From positions 36,417,001 to 36,481,000 of the forward strand of contig NC_090291.1 in NCBI RefSeq assembly GCF_037392515.1: 64,000 nt of DNA. The letters run 5' to 3'. The translations under genes and the position numbers were made by a program. Shown piece by piece: positions 21,980 through 32,440 of the stretch (positions are counted from its first letter, which is position 1; each line of letters opens with the position of its first letter). The notes below the pieces were generated by a model. It was not told where the DNA came from. It saw only the letters and a list, made by a program, of their open reading frames with translations, and made no database searches. The stretch comes from Haliotis asinina. Taxonomy: Eukaryota; Mollusca; Gastropoda; Lepetellida; Haliotidae.

Positions 21980-24900
21980 GGTATTGGCCATCTGATGGTG
22001 TTGCTCACTGAGAGAGATCCAAGATGGCGGACGATCCTTGCTAAACGTGCGCTGTTCCTACCTACCTCTGTACAGGGGATATTTTATATAATTCAAGGTG
22101 ATTTAGTTGGGAACCTGGTGTTCTGTGAGCTTAGAACACCTTCGTACTTTAAAATATGTTGTTAGTGCCCACAAAATTGATAAAATAGTCACTACATAAT
22201 ATTTTACTTAGGAAACAATTGTTCATTCCCCAAATTATGCATAGTTAATATTATTAATTGTTATTGTATAACAGACTGCATTGTCAAAATGTGGTTCTTA
22301 TGTTTAACCCACTAATTGTATTGTTTTATCAAACAGAATGTCTTAATTTCACTTATTCATGTATAACTATTATTTACCAATAATTAAAAGTACATAGTAT
22401 ACTTACATTTATTCACTTCATGTTTCAAATATAACTTTCAGTATGTGTATGCTGGATCTCTAGAGGAGTACCACCAAGAAAACAAAACTGCAATTTTGAC
22501 CTTGAAGCCATTACAGAAAAAAAAACGCCGAATAATGTTTTGCATGGGGATACAATTTCTATTTTGCCCACAGGATATGGGAAATCACTGATATATGAAA
22601 TTCTACCCAAAATACACAATAAATCCTGTGACAAAACTATTCATTATTATCATTGTGCCACTGAATGTGATCCTGGAACAACAACTCAGAAAGTTTGGGA
22701 ATAAAGCCATAAGCCTAAAATATCCAGAAGGGACAAAGTTGCTGAACGGCCATTATACTTACCTTTTTGCACATCCTGAAAGTATCATTGGTCAGAGGCC
22801 CGTGAATGAAATATTTTTGCATAAACGCTTTCAAGAAGATGTTAAACCTACACTGTAATTGATGAAGCACACTGTATTTTGGACTTGGGGATACCTTTCG
22901 ACCAGTCTTTCAGAGACTGCATAAGCTGCGAGCAGTCCTGCCACATGCTACTATACTTGCAATGACTGCAACACTATCACTGAAGGGACAAAATGATATT
23001 GCAAAGTTGCTTGCATTAAAACATCATACTCTCATCCTCTACTGCTGGTACTCTAAAATTTTGATTAGTCAGAAATATCATAATTCCACAGTGTTGCAGG
23101 TACACGTATAATGCATTTTTTCCAGAATTTTGTCACATTGGAACTTGGAATATGACACCCTTAAACTATTGTTCAATAAATGATACATTTTCACTCAGCG
23201 TATGCCTGAAACACTGCAGAAATCATGCAAAAAGTCACTGTTTGAAATTTTAGAATTAAAAGGTTTTCTCTGCTTGATATAGCAGACCTGAAAATGTGAG
23301 TGTAATAAATTATATATTACTAGCACTTAGGTGCATCATTGTTATGCAGCATAAACTAAAACTTCATGATAACGTTATTCTCAATGCTGGGATAACTTTG
23401 ATATCAAACAGGGTATAAGTCTGAGGTAACATGAAATGATTGTGGTTATTTTCACAACTACCTTATGTTTGTCAGATTGCATGCTTATAGAATAACATGG
23501 TATATTCTCAATAGTATACTTAACTACTGAGCAGCTGAACTTATCAATGATAACAATTTTGAAATGTTTTTAACCTAAACTATTGGTGTACAATCTGAAA
23601 GTTTCCAGTCACATAAACTGAGATAATATGGAAGTCCAAGCTTTTCTTTTTTCAATTATGACATGTTTCAAGAGATTACTTTCTGCCATAGTAATACAAA
23701 TTGTATGTTTAAACTATGAAGTAGCTATTTCATATTCATGCCATCTAGCTGACTTAGAAAATTAATTAATGAAGTGAGTTTTGGAAGTGGACATAATTCC
23801 CTCCATTCTCTTCCCACTGAGGCTACGCTACGTAGGAAGATATGACAGGAGTAGCCTCTGTGGGAGGAGCATGAATTCCCTCTGCTACAAAATTATTCCT
23901 CTTAAAATTTATAAACAGATACTGCATGCTATAATAAAACATGTAACAAAATAAAGGAACAAAACAGATAATTAACAAAGTATGTATTCAGTGGATTATA
24001 AATTGACATAGTTTGCTGGATTTGGACAACATTGTGAAACTAGAATTCAGTTCACTTTATCAATGAATGTACGCTTTAAATAAAATATTTTCTCTGGTGA
24101 TTATACTTGATTAAGAAAAACTCACACAATGCGAGGAAATGAGAAACAGTTACTCTACGTGATCCTTCTGATATTGTTTTGTAATACAGGTTAGTATTAA
24201 ACACTAAGTTCCAATCAACTAGTAATAACGACGGAAAATTCAAAACTTAGCACGTAACTTTAAATACTGTTAATTTCATTTTGAGGGAATTTCTTATCAC
24301 ACATAATTATGAACATTACTCTTTGAATTCTTGACATGTCTTGACAGATTCCAGCATTTTAACATCAGTCATTTTTCGCTTAGGAAATGAAACAGTTAGC
24401 AGCACTTGAAGACTGAGACTTCTCTGCAAAAAGGGTTCTCATAAAGAAAATAAATAAATCCATACAGTTCTCAAGTGACAATATTAAAAAATTGTTATCA
24501 ATGCAGATATGTTTGAATAAACAGTATAACAAAGTAAGACAATTCCAGGTTTTGAACTAAAGTAACAGCGAACAAACATAATACTTTCTACTACCAGGGT
24601 ATCTGGTAAGGACAGCGCACGTTTGGCAAAGATCGGAGAGGAATTTTTCCCAGTTTCTGTACTTGTAAAACGCGATTCAACAATGCCCAAAGGTGAAATG
24701 GTGTCTATAGCTATGACTTTATTGATAAATATTTTGAAATTGATCCTGTCATCGGTGTATGCACCTTGTAATGTGAGGCACTCAAACGTGGGAGTTGTGT
24801 TTACATTCGCGAGTGGGAGGGGCTAACATGGTGTTATGGAGACAAACTTCGTTGCTTTAAAAATTATTTGCTACCGGAATTCAGATACTAATTTCACTCT

Positions 24901-25031
24901 GCATCACTGAGCCAGGTGTCGTGTGAATGTAGCAGCCAAAGTATTAAAAATCGGTCAGTTCGATAGTAAACTTATGTCGTCAGCCATCTTGAATCTCTCC
25001 CAGTGAGCGACGCCATTAGATGGGCATTACC
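21980..25031 (+). mobile_element. 3.05-kb element with 55-bp terminal inverted repeats and a helicase relic
   Basis: The left end (21980-22034) and the right end (24977-25031) are inverted copies over 55 bp with 8 mismatches. Shared blocks include GCTCACTG, GAGAGAT and CAAGATGGC. The next left segment (AAACGTGCGCTGT, from 22043) is mirrored at 24606-24632. The right repeat is therefore longer but interrupted by about 340 bp. The only protein trace inside is the broken RecQ-like helicase at 22450-23041. No transposase is visible. It could be a deleted member of a helicase-carrying DNA transposon lineage, or a helicase pseudogene captured by chance. Confidence 0.65.
22450..23041 (+). pseudogene. 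RecQ-like SF2 helicase fragment, frameshifted
   Basis: The conserved SF2 blocks appear in the right order but in different frames. Motif I is ISILPTGYGKSLIYEILP (from 22555). A motif Ia-like segment, IIIIVPLNVILEQQLRKFG, follows one frame away, then YLFAHPESIIG. Motif II is VIDEAHCILDLG (22855 on) and motif III is ILAMTATLSLKGQ (about 22953). At least three frameshifts lie between them, and motifs IV-VI are absent. RecQ-family helicases unwind DNA using ATP; this copy can no longer do so. It sits near the left end of a TIR-bounded element, which suggests it was element cargo. Confidence 0.75.
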
Positions 25032-25497
25032 TAAACACATTCTCCGTTGGACGGGCGACGTCAACCCAATATGCGATGACGTCGCGCATACAACACAAAT
25101 AATAAACGTTGTTGTGGGTTAATGATCATGAGCGTGGCGGTTCTTGAAGGTAACTTAATATGACTATGACAGCGGGCGACTACGGAGTAGACACCACCAC
25201 CACCAGCATAAAGTATTGACAAACGAAGTTGCACCAGCAGCAAAATGATCGATAAAGAAATACTTCCGCTGAGAAGCAGGAATTTATATATATGCCTAAA
25301 TAGTCCCCACCACTGATAAGTGGAGGGAAAATAAGATCCATCTGAAAAGTAGGGCCCCTAAATTTAGAACATTGTTATAATATGTTTAAGCCTCCAAGAA
25401 TCCCGCCAAAGCACACGCGAACCGAGCCAACAAACATGACCATTAACTCACCAGGTTGCTTCCCCACCATAGCTTGCCTTTTCCCAGGTACCTGCAT
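25032..25497. other. No gene seen
   Basis: Between the helicase element and the DIRS-like RT piece; no recognisable feature. Confidence 0.35.
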
Positions 25498-25815
25498 CTA
25501 AGAAGATTTCAAAGCAGCCAGCACGGCACTGTCAATGTCTTTGACAAACGTCATATATTTGCACCCCACATGGGGAAAGATGAACGCCGTCCCATGAAAA
25601 CACGGAGCTGTACGCACGTACGTAAGGGTCTCCACAGCTTCGTCAAAGCGTGAATTTGAAACAGAACAGTCTCGTTGGTTAATGTTATCATTAACAGAAT
25701 CACCTTGCGGATATGATAGGTGGTGAATCAAACGGAAATTGTCGGAGAACTTAACGGCTGATCCACCATCTATCTTCTTAGGAACGAGTCCGATCGGTGA
25801 TACCTGTAATGCAGG
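25498..25815 (-). pseudogene. DIRS-like reverse-transcriptase fragment
   Basis: Reading from 25815 on the minus strand gives PALQVSPIGLVPKK, an insertion, then NFRLIHHLSYPQGDSVND. The SPxGLVPKK...FRLIHHLSYPxGxSVND string is the N-terminal RT block of DIRS-type (tyrosine-recombinase) retrotransposons. The following part (FDEAVETL and on) does not match the usual RT palm sequence, and the frame closes without the YxDD-equivalent block. Only a stub remains. The Tc1 element at 25829-27370 separates it from the gag-like part. Confidence 0.7.
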
Positions 25816-25828
25816 AAACTATGAATTA

Positions 25829-27370
25829 AACTCATGGGCAAAAGAAACTTATCACTTTAAAATTTCCATTTACGCTTCTAAACAAAACTGAACTAGGTAA
25901 AACATACTGAGAAAACATTCGCTAAAGCACATTTTTAAGCTGAGTAGCAAGCAAAAAACCCGAGATATTGTGATTTTCGTGAAAGCACGAAAAACAGTGA
26001 AAAAGGTTTTTTGAGTGTAACCAAAAGTTCTCGTGCACATTGGTTGCATAAATACAGCTGTTCGACAGTGCAATCATGCATTATCAAAAAGCATATCAAA
26101 GTTATGCCACGACTGTCATCGGAGCAACGCAATAGGGCCATCGGTATGGCCCATATGGGGGCGTCACAACGTCAGATTGCCAGAACATTCCACTGCAGCC
26201 AGGCAACAATCAGCAACCTCCTGAGACGTTTTCAGCAGACAGGTCAGACCACTGACCGTCCAAGATCAGGTAGACCAAGGGTTACGACGCCCGCCGAAGA
26301 CCGCCATATCCGTACGATACACCTACGGAACAGATTCGTCACAGCGACGTCAACGGCGACCACAGCCTTGGGACACCGCATCAGCAGACGAACCGTACTA
26401 AGACGTCTCCGTGCTGCTGGTATCAGAGCTCGCCGTCCATTCCGTGGAATGCCCTTGACCCGCCAACATTGTCAACGTCGGCTGCAGTGGGCACGAACAG
26501 TACGTCGGTGGCAGCGACGTGACTGGCAGAGAGTGCTCTTCACTGATGAAAGTCGTTTCAACTTGTACAGAAATGATGGCCGAGCCCGTGTATACCGACG
26601 TAGAGGTGAGCGATTGGCGAGGAACTGCATTCAAGAGGTGCACCCATTTGGAGGAGGTGGTATCATGGTGTGGGGTGGGATTTGTGCTGATCAGAGGACA
26701 CAGCTTGTCATCCTGCATGGAAATCTGACAGCCCAAAGGTATAGGGACGAAGTCTTGAGGCCAGTTGTTTTGCCCTTTGTGCGTCAACAGCCAAGAGGTG
26801 TTCTTTTGCAACAGGACAATGCACGTCCGCATACTGCCAGAATCGTTGAAGATTACCTCAACAACGCCAACATCAACGTTTTGCCCTGGCCAGCACGTTC
26901 CCCAGACATGAATCCCATTGAACACCTCTGGGATCATCTCGACAGACAGCTAAGACAACGACAGCAACCACCAGCAAATCGCCAACAATTGGAGCAAGTT
27001 CTCTTGGAACTGTGGCAGAGGATTCCTCCTGACGTCATCAGGCGTTTGACGACATCAATGCGGAGACGTGTACTAGCGTGCATTGATTCAAGGGGTGGAC
27101 ACACTAGGTACTGAGTGCTCAGACACTTCCAAGATTCAGTTTTCCACACACTCTGTGAATGCAATCCTCTGTGTAAACTTTCACGTCCACCCCATGTGTC
27201 ATCTACCTCACTTCCTGCATGCATGAACATTGACAGGGCATCAACAAATACAGTTTTTGCTGTGTAAATGGCTTATCTTTCTTATATAAACATTCTTTCT
27301 GACATTTTTTTGTTTTTGTCGTTTTTAACACAAATAATGTCGGGTGATAAGTTTCTTTTGCCCATGAGTT
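25829..27370 (+). mobile_element. Structurally intact Tc1/mariner transposon
   Basis: 1542 bp. The perfect 27-bp terminal inverted repeats (AACTCATGGGCAAAAGAAAC and on) lie at 25829-25855 and 27344-27370. A TA dinucleotide flanks both ends (25827-25828 and 27371-27372), the expected target-site duplication. It contains one uninterrupted transposase. It is inserted between the gag-like and RT parts of a DIRS-like relic. Confidence 0.95.
26104..27114 (+). CDS. Tc1/mariner transposase (DD34E), apparently intact
   Basis: 336 residues, the usual size for the family. The N-terminus (about 5-65) has a helix-turn-helix (GASQRQIARTFHCSQATISN), followed by the linker DRPRSGRPRVTT. The second DNA-binding part ends with ISRRTVLRRLRAAGI. 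All catalytic residues are present: Asp in VLFTDESRF, Asp in LLQQDNARPHTA and Glu in SPDMNPIEHLWD, with 34 residues between the last two. FGGGGIMVWGG lies between the first two. It ends with the typical RGGHTRY. I chose the ATG at 26104 because an in-frame ATG at 26011 adds 31 residues with no family similarity. No frameshift or stop is present, so the enzyme could be active: cut-and-paste excision and insertion at TA sites in the nucleus. Confidence 0.95.
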   Translation: MPRLSSEQRNRAIGMAHMGASQRQIARTFHCSQATISNLLRRFQQTGQTTDRPRSGRPRVTTPAEDRHIRTIHLRNRFVTATSTATTALGHRISRRTVLRRLRAAGIRARRPFRGMPLTRQHCQRRLQWARTVRRWQRRDWQRVLFTDESRFNLYRNDGRARVYRRRGERLARNCIQEVHPFGGGGIMVWGGICADQRTQLVILHGNLTAQRYRDEVLRPVVLPFVRQQPRGVLLQQDNARPHTARIVEDYLNNANINVLPWPARSPDMNPIEHLWDHLDRQLRQRQQPPANRQQLEQVLLELWQRIPPDVIRRLTTSMRRRVLACIDSRGGHTRY

Positions 27371-27391
27371 TATTAACGCAACTCCTAGTAT

Positions 27392-28507
27392 TTAGTTTAT
27401 CTCTTTGTTCAGTTTTTTAATAACAACCTCCACACCCACTGTACCTGTCGCTGATGACAGATATTTGGACGTTCTGGAGACCCGGGTTCCCTGAAACTTA
27501 AAACCGTGCAGAGAGCTATCATACAAAGAATGTGTATCCGCGGGGTTAACCAATGAATACGAGTGAAGAGACTCCAACATGTTACTTACGCTGACCGGAG
27601 TTGGTGCTCGAGACGTTTTGTCCACATTGCTGGTAATTTGTACCGGTGGCAGCTGACGTTCTGACGGACGCATGGGCACGAAACAACTCTGGACGCTGTG
27701 ACCAGGCTCTCCACAGTTTCCGTACTTGTGGGGGCATTTACAGAATTGACGCTGACAGTTCCCTTTGTTGAAATCCCAACAGATATTGAATGGTGAATCG
27801 CGAGGAATATTCTTTGAAAAACTTACCCCAGTATTGGTGCGGGATTTCATCTGTTGGGGTGTCAGCATGTGCTGCAACCAGAGCTGTTGTAGATTTTTTC
27901 ACGAGTGGCCTGCTTCACGTGTGCGCCGATTTCCTGAGCGTCATACATTAATGGCGGAGGGGCGGGAGAGGTGACTGAAATGTCAGGCACGACGGGAAGA
28001 GAGACAGATTGGTTCTGTAAGTTATTCATTCGAAAGCAATTTCAGAGTTGCCTCTAGCTGACCAGAAATACTAGGAGTTGCGTTGGGCGCCAGTGATGTG
28101 AAACCTGAAATCTCCACCGATGCAGATGGGGGCGATGGATTAAGATAATTATTGAAAGACTCACTGTTCTCCGAATCCTTATTGCTTGAAGCCACAGCAA
28201 CACCTGGCGTCTTATTGGGCTGCTTGGGACCCTTCCCCGTCCTCACCAGCCGGTGACTGATTACAGCCTTTCTTTTCCCGGGCGTGATGAGATGAAGAAC
28301 AGGTTGATTTAACAGGATGATGTTTACCGTACGATGATACCAGCGCGAATGACATTCAGAAAGTGACGTAAACGGCGCGCGTATAATATATGACGTCATT
28401 GGTAACCAAGCGACGTGATTTGGCGCCATATAACAGAATGCGGAAGTAAACACGACAACACGGAAGTAAATGCGAAAGCCGAGGGAGAATAGTTTTGATA
28501 ACCGCAT
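27392..28507 (-). pseudogene. DIRS-like gag-type ORF, rearranged
   Basis: Three pieces run along the minus strand. 28507-28022 ends in a Ser/Pro-rich part (NPSPPSASVEISGF). About 27950-27885 carries MYDAQEIGAHVKQATREKIY, the block typical of ORF1 of DIRS-like elements in molluscs. 27877-27392 carries CWDFNKGNC, QRQFC and KCPH (a CCCH-like finger), then a CGEPGHSVQSC knuckle. Frames differ between the pieces, and the segment between the KIY block and LQHMLTPQQ is deleted relative to what I expect. Such proteins package element RNA. This copy looks decayed. Confidence 0.65.
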
Positions 28508-29325
28508 TTAGTGTTAATCACTAAATGTAAATAAAGGGGTCTGAATATTAATGAGAGGCCGGCCGGGGACCAGGATGGGAATCCCGAGTGAGTGTATGTC
28601 TCCAACAGTTCCGGTGACTATTAATGAGACGCCAGGGAACCAGGATGGTTACTGCTTGACAGGTATTAGATGTGCCACGACCTGACAAATGACCTCAATT
28701 TGCATATATGGCAACGCCCTCCAGAAACAGGTTGTCGTCCAAATATTGAAAAGTACAATTTCCTCGTGCGAATCGTGTCGTGATGGTGCTGAACTATATC
28801 ACTCTACGAGACACGTGTCAAACGGTAGCGGTATTGATTTCAAGCCACGGTCAGCATGTATTGCACGTGCTTAATCGCCAATCTACCTGTAGCAACCAAG
28901 TGTATCCGTCCAGATTACTTGCCCCGCCTGCTTGTCACAAACGCGTTCACTCCGCTGTCTCATCTAACACTTGTCAAGCAGTAGGCACTGACACTATGGA
29001 TGGGCAGAAAGGGGAGGAGTGTCTTGGCATCTGAGGGAAGAAGTTTAACTTAGTGGCATTTCAGGCAGATGTGGTTGAATGATTGAGAACACATTCATTT
29101 TTGACATGATAGTAACTGCGCAAGAATTCATAGCAAACACAAGTGATCTATTTGGCTTAAGATATATTTAAGAGTGTTTTCCTACAAAACATCAAGGTTG
29201 CTGCTTTCGAACTGAACACTATGGGCTTGAACATTTAGTCAAGGGCTGGATGAATATATTACATGATACATACTGGTATTTTAATACCGACAACTTTGCT
29301 CAGTACACTTGGGGTGTACAAAAAG
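28508..29325. other. Flank with a repeated ATTAATGAGA block, no gene seen
   Basis: A perfect CATTTAGTG-TTAAT-CACTAAATG hairpin lies at 28505-28527. Two copies of an ATTAATGAGAGGCC / GGGGACCAGGATGG block follow, at 28547 and 28620. The first block also occurs inverted at 21945-21968, just outside the helicase element. Confidence 0.45.
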
Positions 29326-29330
29326 TATAT

Positions 29331-30268
29331 CTGTCAGACCAAACCATAGATTATAACCAGTGAACATATGTACTGTCAGACCAAACCATAGGTTATAACC
29401 AGTGAACATGTGTACTGTCAGACCAAACCATAGATTATAACCAATGAACATATGTACTGTCAGACCAAACCATAGATTATAACCAATGAACATATGTACT
29501 GTCAGACCAAACCATAGATTATAACCAGTGAACATATGTACTGTCAGACCAAACCATAGATTATAACCAATGAACATTTGTACTGTCAGACCAAACCATA
29601 GATTATAACCAATGAACATATGTACTGTCAGACCAAACCATAGGTTATAACCAGTGAACATGTGTACTGTCAGACCAAACCATAGATTATAACCAATGAA
29701 CATATGTACTGTCAGACCAAACCATAGATTTTTATAACCAGTGAACATATGTACTGTCAGACCAAACCATAGATTATAACCAATGAACATATGTACTGTC
29801 AGACCAAACCATAGATTATAACCAATGAACATATGTACTGTCAGACCAAACCATAGATGATAAACCAATGAACATATGTACTGTCAGACCAAACCATAGA
29901 TTATAACCAATGAACATATGTACTGTCAGACCAAACCATAGATTATAACCAATGAACATTTGTACTGTCAGACCAAACCATCGATTATAACCAATGAACA
30001 TATGTACTGTCAGACCAAACCATAGATGATAAACCAATGAATATATGTACTGTCAGACCACACCATATATTATAACCAATTGCAATGAACATTTGTACTG
30101 TCAGACCAAACCACAGATTATAACCAATGAACATATGTACTGTCAGACCAAACCACGGATTATAACCAATGAAGATATGTACTGTCAGACCAAACCATAG
30201 GTTATAACCAATGAACATTTGTACTGTCAGACCAAACCATAGATTATAACGAGTGACGATATGTACAG
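29331..30268. repeat. 42-bp minisatellite, about 22 units
   Basis: The unit includes TGTCAGACCAAACCATAGAT and TATAACCAATGAACATATG. 42 is divisible by three, so the minus strand stays open and would read LWFGLTVHMFIGYN repeats. No start context or splice evidence supports translation. Confidence 0.9.
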
Positions 30269-30490
30269 ATGACAGTGTTTTCCTGTTTCTAGACTTGTTT
30301 GAGTGAATTAGTCCTGCTCCCAGTCCCTGACACAATATTTCCCCTACACGATCGCCAGGATGGCCTTGAGTGTGGCGCTAAAGCGGTAAATGAAGCAAGT
30401 GTAGATTTTCTCAGGTTCTGAATCTCTGGTTGCCTCGGGGATTCTTTTCAGTGTAAATGGGTTTGTTTGTAACTATCCAAATTGTAAGTA

Positions 30491-30995
30491 TGTTACAGTC
30501 AGATTGTGAAATCAGTCATTTCGTGAAGTGACTAAAAATTTCAGTCATTTTGTGAAATGACTACGACGGTCAGCCATTTTGCGTCATTTAATGTAACAGC
30601 AATCAATACACATGAGACTCCATTATATGGTCTCTGTTCAGACATTTCATGAAATTTCATTTCATCTGTATGTGGTGGACAGGGGTTCGTGAGGTGTGGC
30701 TGGTCTGAACACAGCAAGTGTCAAACAAACAGGTGTAAATGCTTCAAAGTTAAGCTGAAGTGCAACAGACGCTGTCATAATAGTTTTAACTGTTAGTAAC
30801 AATAAGCGATGTTGAAACTGTGATCCACTTTTGTTGATTGAGTTTGTAAGTGAAATTTCGTGGAATGACAAGTATATATTGATTGTTGTTACGCAAAATG
30901 ACACGAAATGACTGACCCTCCTAGACATTTTCAAGAAATGATTGAAATTTTTAGCCAGTTCACGAAATGACTGATTTAACAATCTGACAGTTACG
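30491..30995. mobile_element. Foldback element with about 120-bp inverted repeats
   Basis: The left arm 30491-30615 (TGTTACAGTCAGATTGTGAA and on) is mirrored by 30880-30995 (ending CAATCTGACAGTTACG). Both arms are themselves built from short repeated TCATTTCGTGAAATGACT palindromes. About 265 bp of non-coding sequence lies between. Confidence 0.75.
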
Positions 30996-31306
30996 TATTC
31001 AGAGACTACGGATAAATTGGTGAAAGTGGAAACTCATAGTTAAAACGGAAAGGTTTATTGATCTGTTAATAGCTGAAGGCAGACCAGCTTGTGAACACAG
31101 ATAATGTGTCTTGGTTTTAAACGTTGTTTAGCAGATGTTGTTTACGTTTGACCAATTAAGGTATAAAGCATGAATTTTGAATATTTAACAATTATTAAAT
31201 ACCACGTTTATGTCATACTGTACGTGCTCTATTGATAATGTTAGTTTCATGGCATGTTGCCTAGCGGGATTTCCGTTTACATGGTTGAAGTGAAATCAAC
31301 CTTAAG

Positions 31307-31311
<5 letters not shown>

Positions 31312-31390
<79 letters not shown>

Positions 31391-31394
31391 GATA
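31312..31394. repeat. (GT)n(GA)n compound microsatellite
   Basis: About 24 bases of GT followed by about 58 of GA. Confidence 0.95.
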
Positions 31395-32295
31395 GTTAAC
31401 AATAGTTGTGCATTTGATGATAAAAGCGCCAAATTGGTCATCATATTAAACAAAATGCCTGAAATAATTTCAGGTATGCAGGCACCTCAAATTCTGTATC
31501 TTTTGCGCATGCACAGTGCACAAACATTGACATACTATTTTCAGCGTTCGCCCTTCAATATTTAGCATTGCCATTACTTACACACCTATAATTTCTATAA
31601 ACACTGATTTACAGATTCCTGAAAGTACATAATTTTACATTAATACGTAGGATTTGGAAACAATAAACACCCCTCTTCCCAAAATGGCGGCTAGCAGATA
31701 TCGTTTTGGACTATTGAACCCTTTGACAAAATGCTAGTTTGCTTGGGATTTATTTGATTAATATTGACTGAAAATGAACAGAAGTGGCAAAAGAAATATA
31801 GCACAACGTAAAAAAAGTCTTCGTTATGTTTAACAACCAAAAGATGCACCACTACAATAGACATGACATATTTTTGGCTGCCTCGAAGGTACATGTGATC
31901 TGCATGAGTGGGAATTGCCGCACGATAGATACGAGCGAATATGTTCATATATTCATATGTTCATTTTTGTTATCTGATAGTATATATATCTTTCACACTT
32001 GGTCAGACACAAGGTATACTTCCTTTTGATCACTAGTTTATGATATATTAATACTATATGATTCCTTGTAATACATAACTGATAATCAACGGGCTGTTCA
32101 AAGTCAATGCACAATTACTCAAAGATATCAAATAAATATGTTTAATTCATAGGGCATCAAGTATAGGCATTTTTAATTTGTATGGGAATAGATGCATAAA
32201 ATCATTATAAATAATTAGAAGTATGAAAGGATACCATCCAGTGACTTTCCGGTGATGTGTTACTGAGTTTTCCAGTAATAATATTGGTGTGAGCT
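31395..32295. other. No gene seen
   Basis: AT-rich, no recognisable exon or repeat. Confidence 0.4.
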
Positions 32296-32440
32296 AGTTC
32301 GGTCTTAAGCCGCTTTTAGCAATATTCGAACAATGTGACGGCTGGGGACACAAGAAATGAGCTTTACACCCTGTACCCATGTGGAGATTCGAACCCGGGT
32401 CTTCGGTGTGACGTGCGAACGCTTTAATCACTAGACTGGC
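32296..32440 (-). repeat. SINE family 1, reverse, near full length
   Basis: It runs from AAGCCGCTTTTAGCAATATT through GATTCGAACCCGGGTCTTC (B box) to GCGAACGCTTTAATCACTAG (A-box region). Confidence 0.9.

Noticed and set aside
26398..26937. 179-codon minus-strand frame
   Set aside because: Antisense shadow of the intact Tc1 transposase.
29281..30335. Minus-strand LWFGLTVHMFIGYN repeat protein
   Set aside because: A 42-bp tandem array that breaks into several frames; no promoter, signal peptide or splice pattern.
31254..31565. 103-codon frame with VCVCVCVRERER run
   Set aside because: Translation of a (GT)n(GA)n microsatellite.
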